Positions 1 to 14,600 of a DNA stretch of 64,000 nt are shown piece after piece. The stretch covers positions 3,319,986 through 3,383,985 of the forward strand of contig NW_020170381.1 in the NCBI RefSeq assembly GCF_000524195.1. Direction: 5' to 3'. Source of the stretch: Echinococcus granulosus. Lineage: Eukaryota; Platyhelminthes; Cestoda; Cyclophyllidea; Taeniidae. A model generated the notes under the pieces. That model saw only the letters and a program-made list of their open reading frames with translations. It had not been told where the DNA came from and ran no database searches. Every line of letters starts with the position of its first letter. The first letter of the stretch is position 1. The translations under genes and the position numbers were made by a program.

Positions 1-899
1 AGGTTGCATGAATGACCTCTCCTCCACAAGGCGCTCATTTGTTCAACTGATGTCAGAGATTAGATTTTTGAATATTAGTTCTTAATGTAAAATAATCTAC
101 ACTACAATATTGTTTTGTTTTCTTAGAATTATCCAATGTCAAGTCTGGAGGAGCTACTCAAATAAGGCTCAAAAGGTTAACCTCGATGATGCAGCACTCC
201 CTAATCAGAATTTTCTTTTAATAATTAGGAATCTCATTTATAGCTGGTCTTCTCAATTAATTTTTAACGTTAAAAGTCAATCAAATGAATGGATTTCCAC
301 CTACAATGGTCGAGGATTTATACTACTTTCTCAATGAAAGTAATCCTGGTAACACGACCACAACCGTACTAGCCATTTTTAGGCTCAACATCCTTCTTAA
401 AATTATTAGCGTCCTCTAAATTTGGAATAGGGCTGTGCATTTTCAATTATTAGGAGTATCTTACACACGGCTACCTTTTTTATAGAATGAGCCATGCTTA
501 ATCTCCTTTACTTTTATCTCAAATAAGCCCACAGCACGTTTTTTGTCATTCACCACATTTGACTAACAAAAAGTATGAGCAATGGGAAGGGAAAGTCGCT
601 TGTCGAGTTGATAATCCTATGTGTCATTTTCACGCTTTCTGACTGCGTATCTTCTACTTTGACATATCACGCTTAGATTAAACTCACCCATTCCGGATTT
701 AAAGTTCAACGTACCCTTCGTTAACATATTAATATAAATCCCACTAATTTTAACCTAGAAATTTATGTACTCTACGTAACTTTGCTTTTGCACACATCAT
801 CAACGGCGCAATTGAAGCCTAATTTCGTGATTTTTTTAGTAAGTAACCTCTCAGTTGACTTTTTTCAAAAAACAGTAAACGACATCAAATGTGCAATTT
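1..899. other. 5' edge, no confident gene
   Basis: AT-rich sequence with short open frames only. None of the frames looks like a FERM lobe, although the FARP gene must continue upstream. It is probably intronic sequence of that gene. Confidence 0.4.
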
Positions 900-1279
900 T
901 TTCAGTAAACGCATTTGTTTGTGAGTTTGCAGGGATTTTTGAAATACATCGTCAAAAATTGTCATGCATTCTTTTGCCGTCCACCGCAATTATTTCCCTT
1001 CACTGATTGGTCACTTCTTACTCAAAAACATTTTGACAAACTGAAACGTCTTTACAGGTATGAAGGCATGGGTAGGCTTTAAATAAGTCCCATGAATGTC
1101 GCTTGAATCCGTTGCAGCAGGTCTTGTTATCAGGTGACCGTCCACACACTTCGCCATGCACCTTTGCATTTTACGAATGCTGAAAATGAAAAATCATGCA
1201 GTGTGTGCCCACACTTTGCCGCGTTTTATTTGCGTCCACCTCGTTTCTCGTTAAAAGCGCCTAAGCATATTTTAAACAG
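900..1279 (+). CDS. Candidate FERM F3-lobe exons of FARP (weak)
   Basis: Two short stretches resemble the last FERM (F3) lobe of FARP. The first is about 903-978, after an acceptor at 900-902, and carries VNAF at the position of the family's INAF. The second is about 1118-1279 and carries a VC....AFY pattern where FARP has the C-terminal helix IC....AFF. The second exon ends in a codon phase (two bases, AG) that the next confident exon at 1397 completes to Arg. Against it, the donor at 978 is poor and the donor at 1280 would have to be GC. This is an inference from pattern only and could be chance similarity. Confidence 0.33.
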
Positions 1280-1396
1280 GCGTGGTGGTGTAATTCTTAA
1301 TCAAACATGGTTTGAGTTTGTTAGTTATCAGATTCAGTCGTATCTGCTGTTTTAGTTCTATGCACAGATCTCTTTATAACCTATTTTTATGTGTAG

Positions 1397-4300
1397 ATAC
1401 TGCGGGAGAACACAACAGCAACTAATTGAAAACTCGTATAATTCGAGTCCAGGAATAATGTCTTCAGAAAAGTGAGTGTGATGGATTGTGTGACATTTGT
1501 TCAAATTCGTATGAGAAATCACCGATACGGTCCTTCGCTTTCCCCAGACGATCAAAATCGGTGGGTCGCCTTGGTTCAGGCCAAAATCTTAGTCGCTTTG
1601 GCTCACCGCATCTTCATCGCAGTGTAGCTCATGTTAATGAAAAGCCCGGAGAGGACCTCCCAAGAATGCTGCAACATCAACAGTGCCTCTTTCGAGGTAG
1701 CAGCTCGAGCACAGTAGCTGCTGACTTTGGTCCGCCAACAACCAGTCTTCCAGACCATTATCAACTTCTTTTCCTTTCCACACCCATTCGAAGGCCGCTT
1801 TCCACTAGGTTAGTTTCAGTCACTTTAATCCCTAGGTAATCTACGTTAGTAAATATGAAGGTATGTATTATCGAAGTTGAGAGCTTTTCGATTCAAGAAC
1901 ATTTCTTCTTTTCGTCTTTAATTTGCTGAGTACAATATTGGAATTTGCAAACAGTTTCCCCTTGTTTCCATAGTAATTATCAAATCCACTGGATTTGTAT
2001 TTGAACAATGTTAATTTTGATAAACCTCTTGAGCGCAATAGGTGTTAATGACGTAGGTACAACCATCCTCTAAAGGACCGAGCTGGGCTCCTCATCATAC
2101 ATAACAGCTAGTTTGCATTCTCTTTTTCGTCTAAACAATGTACTTCATAGTTCAAAGTTTTAAAGCCACTGGCCCAAACAGGTGCGTATCCTCCAAAAAC
2201 AACGATATTTTAATTATGTGTGATTTCACCCTTTTTTGATCTGATTGCTATATCTCTGTTAGTTTTTTCTGACAAGAGGGATAAGCTAATATTGCTTTAG
2301 ATGCTACGTCGTTCCAAGTTACTGTTAAAAATTGAAGTTTGAAATAAGATTTAGCGTGCGAAAGAAAATTCCATTACCTTCTGGAATGCTCGTGATTTCA
2401 ACGATTTTGTCCTAATATGCTGACTTTTAAAGGGCTTATGTCATGGTTCATTAAGTATGATTTCCACCCCACGATCGCCTTATCACTTGTTTGATTCAAA
2501 ATTTTGCCTCTGTAACCAAAACGTATAGATAAGGCAAGATGGATACAATTTTGATAATTACCAATGGTTTAAGTTGATTGTCTACGCCAAGTAATAGGTT
2601 TTATGTCCATTTACTTCTCGTTCTAATTTCCTACATTTGGTTGTGTAAAACATTATGATTTAATGACCACAGTCTCAGATGTGACTATCTTACTGTGATT
2701 TGCAATGCTGATTAATCGAATGAACTTATTTGCTTAAAAGCAGTTGAATTACCACTTGTTGTCAATGGAGTAGATTGTGTGGGATTTCCAACATTTGAAC
2801 CCCATTTCGCTGCTTACTTAATGTTGCTAATTTATTGTGCTTATGATTTTCATTTACACCACGGAACTCTTGCCAAGTTCGCAGCTTTCTTCCTCACCAT
2901 TCCCGATTGTTCCATGTAGATTTAATTTTTGTCAAATAGTCTTTGTCATTGCAAGGGTAGTGAGCACTAATTATGCACTAATTAATTAGACCGAGGTCCT
3001 CCCAATCAAAGTTTGGATTAATGGGGTAGTCATCTTGTTTTGCAACCCTTTCATTCATCCTTATCTCAGATACCAGCTGTATTTGGGCTGCTAGCCCGTC
3101 CTCCTACCGCCAGGATTGTTGGTCAAGTTTGTGCACGCGACCAAATTACTGGCAAGCGTAACCACGGCTACTCGTTTGGCAGTCCCCCTAGACCTGTAAT
3201 TACAAATGGATGGCATATTCGCGCGAGTGGGTTTCTTTGTGTTAATGAAACCTCCCCCCTCCTTTCTTATTCGCATTGCGGCTAACGGTCAAGTAACGTT
3301 ATACCTTTAAAAACCTCTCCATTTTTTAAATAGATGCTGCATCAATGAAGAAGTTATAATCCTTTGCAGAATTCCTCCATTCGATCGAAGTATTTAATAA
3401 TCAGTAAGAGGATTTAACTAAAGTGGGCCGGTATATTTTTACCAAGGCACCCGAAAACGTTCCCAGCTATTCTTCTAAATTGAGTAATGCACACTAAGTT
3501 TTAGCGTTTGGGCATACATTTATGCACTAAAATGGCAAAAATGAAACACGGTTAACAGGTGCGTTAGCAAGAAATATTTCTGAAGCCGTAATGAGCATAT
3601 TCCTCTGCCCTTTCAGTGGGTTTTCCAAACGACGAAATGAAAATCATTTATTTGGTGGATAGAATTTTAAATGGTTACTGCGGTGCTACTTTGGTGGCCA
3701 ATTTTAAATAGCCTTTGCTTATTATACAACGTCCGTTTGCAAGCAAACTTTAACATACTTTTTGCATGAAACGACTGAACTTTGTGTACAAAATACATGT
3801 AACCGTATTTAAGTGGCTAGTTGGTTTCCGAGATATCAAAATAAAATAGGAAAACCTGATTAGTTTCGATAATAAGTGGTGGAATTGCAAGCTGACTTCT
3901 TTCAAGATCACATTTTTCGCTTACGCATCAAAAGTAACAATCTCTGTAAATCATTCTTGGAAGAGTTCCAACGTAGGTTTTACTGAAGTCAAAATCTCTT
4001 TCAAATGGGTCAGTTGTGTTCACTGTTTCCAAATTTTATTATCTTTAATAAAAATGAAATTGCTAAATATGTTAGCTACCACAGTCTCAGAGGGAAATCA
4101 ACCATCACGGCACATATTTTATTGGTGCAATGCAACAAAAATAACTTGAGAAGTGTAAGCATTTTAAGACCAAGAACATTCCACATAAGTTTTATTGCAT
4201 TAAACTCAACCAATCTGCTTTTTACACGATTTAGTATAACTAGTCATTGTTAACCGATAAATAACGAGTGTCACTTATTTGTGACGCCAGCCTCAATTCT

Positions 4301-7300
4301 GAAAAGTGGGTTGTCACCTACACGTATTACTGCCAGTAAACGTGTTAGAATCTTGTTTTACCATTTATTTTGTGTTTCACAGCATTTAATTTTTGCAGAT
4401 ACCGCGCTGGCAGCTCTCACTCGGTGGATCAGAGTAGTTTGCCAACTGAAAGTCCCTGTAAAGTCGGCCCCCAACTACTGGAATCCGAGTATGGAGCTAG
4501 TGTGCCCCGTGTGTTCTCTGCCAGTGTGCTCAAAGCTTCCAAACGAAGACGCGAATCTGACAGTCTGACTAACACCTCTCCGGCCGTCACCACCGTGACT
4601 ACCAAACCCTCGGATGCTGAGTCGATTACTAAATGTGTGTGCGCCCGTCGGGCTATTTTGCTTATTTCACGCTAACTGGTATATGAGGCTTTAAAGGACA
4701 GAGCACCATCTCATTACACTCCTTTTTAAAAGTGCTCTTGCTTTTGGCCCTCAAATTGCAGCTTGCTTATACTATTAACCTTGTTTTCAGATAGCCTCTT
4801 AACCAGCTCTCGACCATCTATTACGTCGGGACTCACGGCCGGTAGCGTCCCTTGGGCTCTCGACGAAAAATGTGTAGAGAAAGCCACTAAAGACTCCATT
4901 GACGAGAAGCATGTGGATAAGAGAAGCAAGGTCCTCACTCCCACTGATGCCTCGTCTTCGGAAGAGCCTGTGTCCGTCCCGGTAAGCAGCTGTTTTCATC
5001 AAAATAGACTAACGCTTTAAATCGGTGGTAGGTGCTCGGGTCAAAATATTATAACGCTTTTTTGCACGAAGCATTTTTTCCTTCATATTTTGTAGTTTTT
5101 TTTCATATTTCTTCGATTCTCGTTTTATTCATATGGGGTAAAGGTAATCCTTTTTATTAATTTGTTTAGAGCAAATTTCATCTGCTTAATTCGGCATTTT
5201 GTAAGCCCATCTCGGTACCTTTCACCACTCTCTTTGTCAGGGTTTACTCGTGATATTCACTGAGTTTTATGTGCGTTATCCTGGGTTGGAGTTTAATCGA
5301 ATGTTCTTTGTGCCCAAACTTATTTGTTCGGTTCATTTGGCTTTCAAAATTATTTCTGCCACCTTTTTAACTGAAATTGCACTGATAACCAAATGCTATA
5401 AAGTCTATTCATGTATTTCACAATATCCAAATAACGCTCTGTTTTAAGTTTTGATGCTGGCAATCGATTACCAAGTTAGTGGGTTTTAGAACTGATGCAT
5501 TACTTTAAACTATTTTCCCGTTTTTTTTTTACTTTTAAGTCAGAGATATTAAAAATGGAACCCCGCCATCAGTTTAAATGGCTTAAAAGAATGCGCTAGT
5601 TTAATCAAGACAGACGAAACTAATCACTGCATTATTATCTCTCCTACCTTTATGTTCGCACATCTTCTTCATTCCCCACTTGCTCAGGGGTAGATTTAAA
5701 TGACTCAATTCTATTGACATACCGGCATCACTTCTTCCCTCACTTACCCAATAAGTTTGCTTTCTATCTGTTAAAGCTCTCTTCTAATGGAGTCCGAACT
5801 TCTGCCCCATCCACAGCCATACATGATTTGCACACGTCAGGTCAGCGTGCTCGCACCTTCTCTGCCTATGAGGAGCACTCTCAGTATTCAAATTCGCTTC
5901 CGCCCGAACACTACGACGAGGTGGCTGAGGATGAGGATGATATTTATGATAATGACGACACCAATGTTGATAGAGCAGATCTCTCTGATGACTCCCTCTT
6001 GCAGCATCCACTTTCTGTCTGCGCCTCCCGCGCTGTTTCCTCCAGCGATCTTTACAGATCGGAGTCAATCGAATTTCAGTATCCCGTCTGCAAACTTGAC
6101 GATCAGAACTCACCGCTGGATCAGGAACTTGAAAATGGGTTAGGAGTCTACTTAAAACCTTCTGTTGGTCCTCTTATAAAGTGCCTTGTTTTGCTTATGT
6201 ATTGACGTTCACGTTTCATTTCTTAATACTTTTTTCTAGAGCATTTTGTCCTTCGATTTTGACAACGCATTATGTAACCATTGATTGTATTCTATTTAAC
6301 GTTTATATCATTGGAACTTTTTAGGAAGAAAATAACCGAATTCCCTATTTTCTCACCTTATGCTCAAGAAAGTCCCCCAGATAAGGTATGTCGAGCCTAA
6401 AGTCTTTCTCATTAATTAATGTATCATCTGAGGCATTTATTATTTAAAATGGGGCCGAGTAGCCTTTTTGTCATTTTTCGGGTGTTTCCAATGTCTTCCC
6501 GATGACATGTGAAGTAATAAATCCCACAACATTTCATAAAATCTTTTACCTATTTGTTGTGTACTGCTCGTGCACACAGCTAATGGCAAGCTCTAGCAAA
6601 TGCAGATACGTGTTGATAGCATTTGCCTTCTTCTGTTTTACGCTGCCCAATAGTACATATAGGCAACTGCGGTTAAACGTATGCTGTTAATGATTTATTC
6701 CATCGCATAATCACTCATTTCAAAAGGTCTGCTATTCAAAAAACCCGAAAAATCATCATTACTTGTTGTATACTTGTATGATATATTGTGTAAAGAGGCG
6801 TACTAGGATTGTAAAAAATGGCCTTGCTATTTTAAATTTCCGCATTTGCTGGCTTTAGGGCTTAAGTGATTTGTTAGGGCTGAATTTGTCCAATTTTTTT
6901 CCAATTGCGGCAGGACTAGATGGTAAATGTTTAACTTTCGATTGCTCAAAAACTCTTCAAGTATGGCAATCAGTGTTCCGGAGTAATGACGACGCACCGC
7001 TCCCTGCAGCTCTTGTTTTCATGTCACAGTAATAACAAGCGCATGGCAGGGATATTTCTATGACTCTATGCAGCAACTCTTGAAGTCTTCCATGCTTTTT
7101 GCATTTTGCTTTTGGTTCTACATGTTTTTTATTAGGTTAGTGTATTTAGTGATAAAATCGTTGTTACATATGATGTACATCCTTAAGTTTATAAAGCCCA
7201 TTTCCTAGTGCTAATTTATGTCATATCTCTAAAGCAAGGGTTTTAACTTAATACATAATACCTCCTCTTCTAATTAAATTTCATCCAATAGCTAACTTTT

Positions 7301-8678
7301 TGGGATCTAGTTGATCCTTTTTTAGATTTATTTATAAAAATGGCTATTAATATTAGACCCGTGTATTCTTGAAAGGAAATCTTCAACTTGTCTTTGAATT
7401 AGCTGTAACAAGAACATCTTTTAAAATTATTTCTATCGCTTATTAGTTTAGCATACCTCCCGAGGATTATTAGTAAATCCAAGCATTTCCTCTAAAGTGT
7501 AACTTACCATGATTAAATAACTACTATTTCCTTTCCAGGAAATATCTTCATCAACTCATTTATTTGTGTTCTCGTTAAGATTATGCTAGTACTCTGAATT
7601 ACTTCATTTGATTGAGGGAGCTAAATATTATTGCCTGGCTTTCATGATTCCAAAGCCCTGTGTGTCAAGAAGCCAACTTGCAATTGTTGGTCACTGATAT
7701 GTTCATTTTGACATCACTTCAATTTATTGTTCGACTGGGGTGTGAATAACACCTTAACTTGGTAACATGGACATGGTAACAGGAACATTCAGCAAAGTGG
7801 CTTTTGGCTCAGTTGTTCGAGACGAATAGGGCATCTTATCCAATGAATAATATGACGCTGAAAGGTGATATTCAAAGATCAACTTTGTTCTTTTAAACTA
7901 TTTTATTTTAATTGCATCTTTTTAGCCAAGAAAGCATCGAATATGCAAAAATTTGCACTCTATTTCACTAGTAATTGCATCTAGAATTAGCGGGCTAAGT
8001 CTAGTGGTTTTCTAGACAATAATGCGATTTTACCAATAATGGTGTGATGTTGCCTTAAACATCGCAATTAATTGGCTTCAAAATCACTTATGAAATGCTA
8101 AAAGCTAAAGCACTTTTTAGGTTGAGTCCCGCGGCTCTCTCTTCTACCCTTCAAAAAGTGCACCTGCGAGCAGACGTACTTCAAACTACTCAACCCATGA
8201 CGAGGAGTTTGGAGAAGAGGAAGGTATAGAGCCAAGTAGCATCGCACCGGCTCTTTCAATTGGTGCGATTTCTGCCATCACGGGTGTCTCCTGTTCCGAT
8301 GATGAGGCTGACGAGAGTGGAGGTGGGGGTGGAGAGGGTATCAATACTTGCGAGAGCAGAGATGAAGGCAAAACGGAAGCGATGTCTCTTATGTCTGGTC
8401 CCTCATCTCCACCTGTCAACACTCTTTCCTCCCTGGTTGGACAACGAGCTCAATCGGAGCCACTGCAGCCAGTGTCTTCGGTGACTGATGGTTTGCATGT
8501 GGAGATCGATTCTCATGCTTCCAATCAGGCACGTCGGCAGCGGTTAAGGGGAAGGAGGACAAGGAAACGTGAGCTGAGAGGCGGATTAGATTATCTCGCT
8601 TATGATGCTTTAACAGCAACTGTTCAACAACATGCTTCCACGGTGACAGCTAATCCTACGTCAAGGACGCTTCGAAAG
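1397..8678 (+). CDS. FARP: FARP exons 1-7: FERM-adjacent region and linker
   Basis: The segment opens with RYCGRTQ, split across the acceptor at 1396, and is followed by RRSKSVGRL. These match the FERM-adjacent region of FARP, a basic Ser/Arg stretch. The remaining roughly 560 residues are a low-complexity linker. It has an acidic run at about 5931-5960 (DEDDIYDNDD), a Gly run at 8321-8336, and a basic RLRGRRTRKRE patch near 8541-8570 just before the DH domain. The exons at 6325-6385 (61 bp) and 1397-1471 (75 bp) are short. The intron at 1472-1547 is 76 bp, whereas 1809-4398 is 2.6 kb. Linker sequence is poorly conserved in this family, so exon calls here rest on splice sites and phase. Confidence 0.78.
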
Positions 8679-11600
8679 GTGAATATACTCATGAACTTTA
8701 ATGCCTGAAATTGTTTTTTGGTTGTCCTTAAAGAATGAACCGGGTGTTTTGAGTAGAATGATTCCGATTAAAATAGCCTATACTTAAGAATAGATATGCA
8801 TCTTTCTGAGTATTATGGATGTGAACCTTAACTATTGTGGATTTCTACTGTAGAAACTGGATCACAACGCTTACTTAAGAGGTAAATTGAGGCTTCACCA
8901 AATTTTCCCGTGTTGAACAATTTATCTGCAATTCCTTCATTTTGTCTAAAAGTATCTTTATTTTCTTTCACTGAATGTTACCATTATTTGAACTTTTCCC
9001 ACTTCTAAAGGATGTATGTTCATATGGGTCAGATCACTTTATTGTTTGAAGTCTTATTCTGCGACACTGATTTAGCTCGTTAATAAGCTATAATCAGCTG
9101 TTTGAACATCTTCTCACTTAATCTTGGAACAATGAGAAGCAAATTAAATGCTTAAAAAGCCTGTTACTCTTTTGTTTTAGTTTTTATTGTAGGCTGCCTT
9201 TGCGGCTTCAAATTGAATCGCAAAACTAATAGGTAAATAAATATTCCATCTTCAATAATAGCTCCCAGTAAATAAGACATTTTTGAATATGGTGGATAAA
9301 TCTTCGCAAATTCTCAGAAATTTATTTCGAAATGTCTTCCTATTTAACAAAACGCACCATGTATTTTCATTTTTCAGAAATCGCTACCCCCGTACCACGA
9401 TCGTACATTTCAACTGGCGAGGGAGCTTTCAGTTACTGAGAAGACCTACATTAATGCCCTGCGGCTCTTAATCATGGTGAGCTCTCTTATCGCTATACTT
9501 TCAAGTAATTTATCAAAAAATTAGTCCTGCTGTAGCGCTTGAGACTTCCCTAAAGACGAAATGAGACATAATACTCTGGCAGAATATGCATATATTTTGC
9601 ATACGTTAGGGCTTGGGGAGACTGGCATGGCCCAGAGGCCAGCTCACCCAGCTAAGGTGTAATGGAGGAGCCGAGAGTTAAACAACTATTGAAGTATCAT
9701 ATAGCCCCTCTCCTCTTTTGAACGCCGTTGCCGGCTCGCCCCTTGGTCAACTTACAATATGATCGGCACTGTAAGGAAACACCTGCGAGCCAACTGCGCC
9801 AGTCATTGAATTCCATACAACTAAGGTGATGCTTGACCGCAATGTCGCTGATTCCTCTTAACAATTCTACTGACCCTAAAGTTTTGTCATTTTTGGGAGC
9901 TGGATTTAGGCATGGGGAGTGTGCGGGCCATCACGCGTATCCATAGCTAGACGTAGAAACACTGACCTAAAAGTGGAGTCGTGTAGCAAAGGATGGGATC
10001 GAACATATTTCCGTGGGGATAGGGTTTCGATTCCATTACTCCTTGCCACTATGTACTTAAGTCAGTACTACCCAGCCACATCCATTTGGATTCCATCAAG
10101 CTAGTAGAGGAGTGGAGGAGGTACCACGAGTTTACATAATTGACATCTTGTAGGTGCCGTAGACAGCTCCATAACAAACTTTTCCAGATGAATCACGGGA
10201 CTGGGGTAGTTGCCGAAGGTAGACGTCATTTTTAGCCCTTCTATTAGGGGTCGTCACCGATTCCCTCATCCGTAGCATATGCACTTCTTCCGTTGCATTA
10301 AGATCTAGCATTCAGTAATCGAAATGAGGGTGGATGTCGTAGAAGACCAGGCTCGTTTTCCGCTACCACCATTGTGGCGTCGCGAGATTCCCCTCAAGAC
10401 GAAAGAAGACAAAATACTCGGGGAGAATATTTGTTTACCTGCAGAAGAGGCTCTGGCCCTAAGGCCAGATCGCCAGGCAAAGGTACAGTGGTAGTGCTCT
10501 TAGTGGACCGTTACCAATACCGCGAGTTAAACACTGTTCCATATTGGTTTTGTTTTAGTCTATTTTCCTACTTGAACAATATCAACCAGCGTTAGCTTAT
10601 TCACTTCAGAAATTTACCAAAGATCTCTGCATTCTTGCAAGAATAATAGCAACCTAAACCGTGTTTATCAGATTATCTACCACTGCGCAAAAAAGACCTA
10701 TGTTTTTCTTGGAAGCGTGACTCCCTAAAAGCAAAATTTATAGGATTTTCTAATTGTTTTGTCCGTTTATTCATTCCTACTTTTACGTGTTTGGTGTTAA
10801 AGATTGATCAAATTTTTGTCTAGTTGCATTTCTCTTCAGTCAGTTTCACTGTCTTTTAAGCTAGTGCATCCATCAACTATAGCTCACTCTCCCAAGTAAA
10901 TGAGAGTTAGCGCCGTGTTGACATTTGCTAACTTAGCCTCCCGCTTATAGCACTTTTAAGTACAGTTTGAATATAACATCATCTAGCTTGCGTTTTACTT
11001 TACGTCCTGCAGCATAGCTCATGCAAATATCCATTCTATTTATTAGGCCAACAGCGCGCTAAGAATTTAGTCTTGTGAGAAATTACTGATCAATTTCACA
11101 AATATAAAAAGGTGTTATCAAACTCTAAGTAATATTACTGTAAAGGAGTTTGATCAAACTGAGTTGGTCATAACACATTGTACTGTATTCAACAATGTAA
11201 ATGAGCCACGGTTTATCAAAACTGCTGATCTAACCTAAAAGTGACTTCCTTTATAGCCCTACCACGGCAATTTCATTCCTGATGGCAACCTACACACAGA
11301 AGTCACACGCCTCATCACACCACTCCACTGTCACCACTCGGCACTGTTGCAGTCAGCGCTGACGCGAGTGGCTGCATGGGAGAAAGCGGCCATCAGTGCA
11401 GCCACAGCAAGGACGCGCTTCCAATCTGCTCTTGCAGGCGTCCATAGGGCACAGCGAACCAGACGCAAACGAGCAGCCAGACAAATCCAGGCAGGCCGGC
11501 AGCACAAATCCAAGTGCTCACAGAAACTGGCCAAGGGCGATGGTTGTGGCAATGATCTTGGGACCAATGAGCTTTCAGATTCTTCAAGCACGTCATTACC

Positions 11601-14600
11601 ACTTTTTTGCTGTATTTTATGCAACTGAGGGATATGGATATCACTTAAGAAGTTTATACCGTTGTATAAAATCATTTGGCGACTTTTATGCAGTATTGCA
11701 TACATTTCCATGCCTTAATCCGTTTAGCCTCAGTAAGTGGTGTGCCTCGTTCCTCCTCCCGAAATGAGTTACCTCCATCAGAGACCAATCGCAATCGGAC
11801 TCCGCCTGCAGAGGGCTGTAACCTCACCGCTTCGTCGTCGTCTTGCTCTTCGTTCTCATCATCTTCGACGAGCTCTAATGTGGAAAGCTCTTATCAGTCC
11901 GTAGCCTCCCCACCTGATCTCGCGTCAGCCGAGAGGGAGCTGCGGGAAACAACAAGGTGTTTGGCAGAAATGGCTCGGATCGCCGATGTCTACAGACACC
12001 CTTTGTTAGATGGCATTGTCTCACGCTACGAGGGCTTCCTTACTGCATTGCCTGAGCTTCTCAGTAAGCACATTCCGCGTTACATGGAGAACGAGAGCTC
12101 TGATTGCGTGGCAGGCTATCCTTCCAGACTCGCCTTGTTGAGGGTTCCTGCTCGGCGTTTGTGGTATTACACTCAAGCTTTCCGACGTCTGGCAGAGTTG
12201 TATGGAGATGAGCACCCGGATTTGGATGATTGTAATGGTATTTCGATAAGTTCAAATGACTGATCCTACAATAAGATGTTGTTTGAATGAAGCATGTTCA
12301 AGCAGCATCTGTCTTCAAATTACAGACTTTACTTCACAAATTCATTGCTTGAAAAATTTCTCAAAACATTCTCCTATGGTGAATAGCATTCTAAAATCGT
12401 CTTCGTTTAGCCCTAGTCTCGCAACTGTCAGATTTGGTATCGAGATTTGATTCAGTATACCGAACAACAGAGGCATATGCCTTGGTTGCCGAATTTTGTC
12501 AAGACTATCAACTGGACGCAGTAGAGCGACCTAATGTCCACGACCGATGCCGCCGTCGGGAGTGCTCCATTGCAGTGCTGAGCAGCCTTGTGAATGAGCC
12601 GCATTCCCGCCTTATTCGTGTTGGCTTTCTCGAGAAGATGTCCTCAAGAGGTCGTGGGTTTCAACCTCGAATGGCTCTGCTTTTCACCGATCGCCTCGTC
12701 TACTGTGGACGGGTTTCTGGTTCCACAAACATGCAACTGAAGGTGCGTTAATGCGTCCTTTCTCACATTACTCTTTCCAATCGGATACATGATAGTTCCA
12801 AACATTTGATCCTAAGCTGATAAGTTATTTATTTGCTTGCTCGGATTTTTGCTATGATCTATGAAATGAAGAACTGAAGACACATAAATTTTATCTAGCT
12901 TTCTGAAACGCTTAAAAATCTGACTCGATTATTACTGTACAACTTTTGCGTGTCGAAGTAAAGTCCATAATGTGACAACCATGGCGCCTTTAACGGCACG
13001 AATAGGTTTTAATCTTTACGGTCGCATCTTTCTTGCACGTATTTTGATGTCACAGCTAACACAATCATAATCATACATACTTCTGGTGTGGAAAGTGTTA
13101 TACCCTTGAACTTTGCGCTGCTGACTCATTTTTTCCTGCATTTGGTTGTCACTTGGGTTATTGTGCAAGAGTTGGAAACGTGAACTTCTTTATCATTAAA
13201 TGTTTCTATACCGGTGGCTGATATATCTTACTTGGATGCCCGCTACTAAAATCCACGTCTAATTCGGTTTCACGCACTTTGATGCAAGCATTTTTATCTT
13301 AAAGTGGTGCCTGGGATCATGTATGCTCTGGCCACCTACTCAACGCAATCTCCCACACAGCGGTTGTTTTCCTCGTTTGGCTTTGAAGAATTACCTCGCA
13401 TAATTACCGTGTTACAATGTTGACTGTTTTATCGTAATTTATTATCATTGCATCAGAAGAATACACAAGTTGGTTGCGTTCTGCTTGCCCAATTTCAAAA
13501 AACTTAGTTTATGCAAACTTTGTTGCAGCTAGTTCGCCAAATACCTTTGTTAAATACTCTTATTCATCAACACAAACTGGCCAGTTGCATTCGTCATCAA
13601 CAAAGAAAGTACTCCAAATTGCCACTTGCACTTAAATGCCGTGTTTACGAGAAGTCCCACGTTGTAACGCTTCAACTTTCGTGTTCCAAGGCTGTTTCAC
13701 TTCTTAAGCATCGGTGCACAAGTGGACTCAGCACTTTGATCTAAGGGGGCCGTACAGTTAGCGCAGAATTAAGATACTTTCACTTCCGATACAACGAAAG
13801 GCTCCATCAGATTCTCAGTAAATCGCTCTTTGAGTAATATTAGAACAATAAGCACGCCAAATGCTGGTGGCATTAGTGTCTATCCAATCGTGTTCAGAAG
13901 ATTGGCCGCCAGTTCCTCTATTTTTCGAATCAATTTCTTATCACCTCGATTAACCACTCCTTTTAAAGCCTGACACCATGTTAAAGTGTGCCATGGTGAG
14001 ATTTTGAACATGAAGGGAATTTGGTTATTTTTTATTGTATAAAGTGCAATGGCTGACCAACTGAGTTGTGAAATCGCAGGAAACAGATAGATTCAAACTG
14101 ATCCGGTGTGAAATTGTAACTGCATAACAAAAACTTACATGCCCGTGCGAATCTATTTTTTTTTTAGAATATGAGCGTCTATGTAATCAAATGAAACGAA
14201 CTCTATCAGGCTCGAAAATCTTGTAATAATGAATACTTTATGCCATCTGGCTCATGTGCAATTAAGTGTAGGTACAGCGCTGATAAGCCACCTTAAAAAT
14301 AACCTTGCTGATTTTCTATCTGACATTTTTTTCGCAAATGACAAATATTCTGCGTAGAAATACGTCAAAACGTGACTAAAACAGTACTATTATACCTAAC
14401 ATCACTATTGTGATCAGACATAGAAACCTTATCAACATGGACTTCCAGGTAGTGTGTAAATAAAACAATGGGACGTTTACTTAGGACCCGCGACAGCACG
14501 TCCAAATCTGAGGTAATAAAATCACAACGGTTCAAGGCGATCAAATAATCCCCACACTTTATTACATGTACTTTCCACAGTTTACCAGTGATGTTTCCTA

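Noticed and set aside
11393..11711. Minus-strand frames opposite FARP exon 9
   Set aside because: Antisense shadow of the Arg/Ala-rich DH exon.
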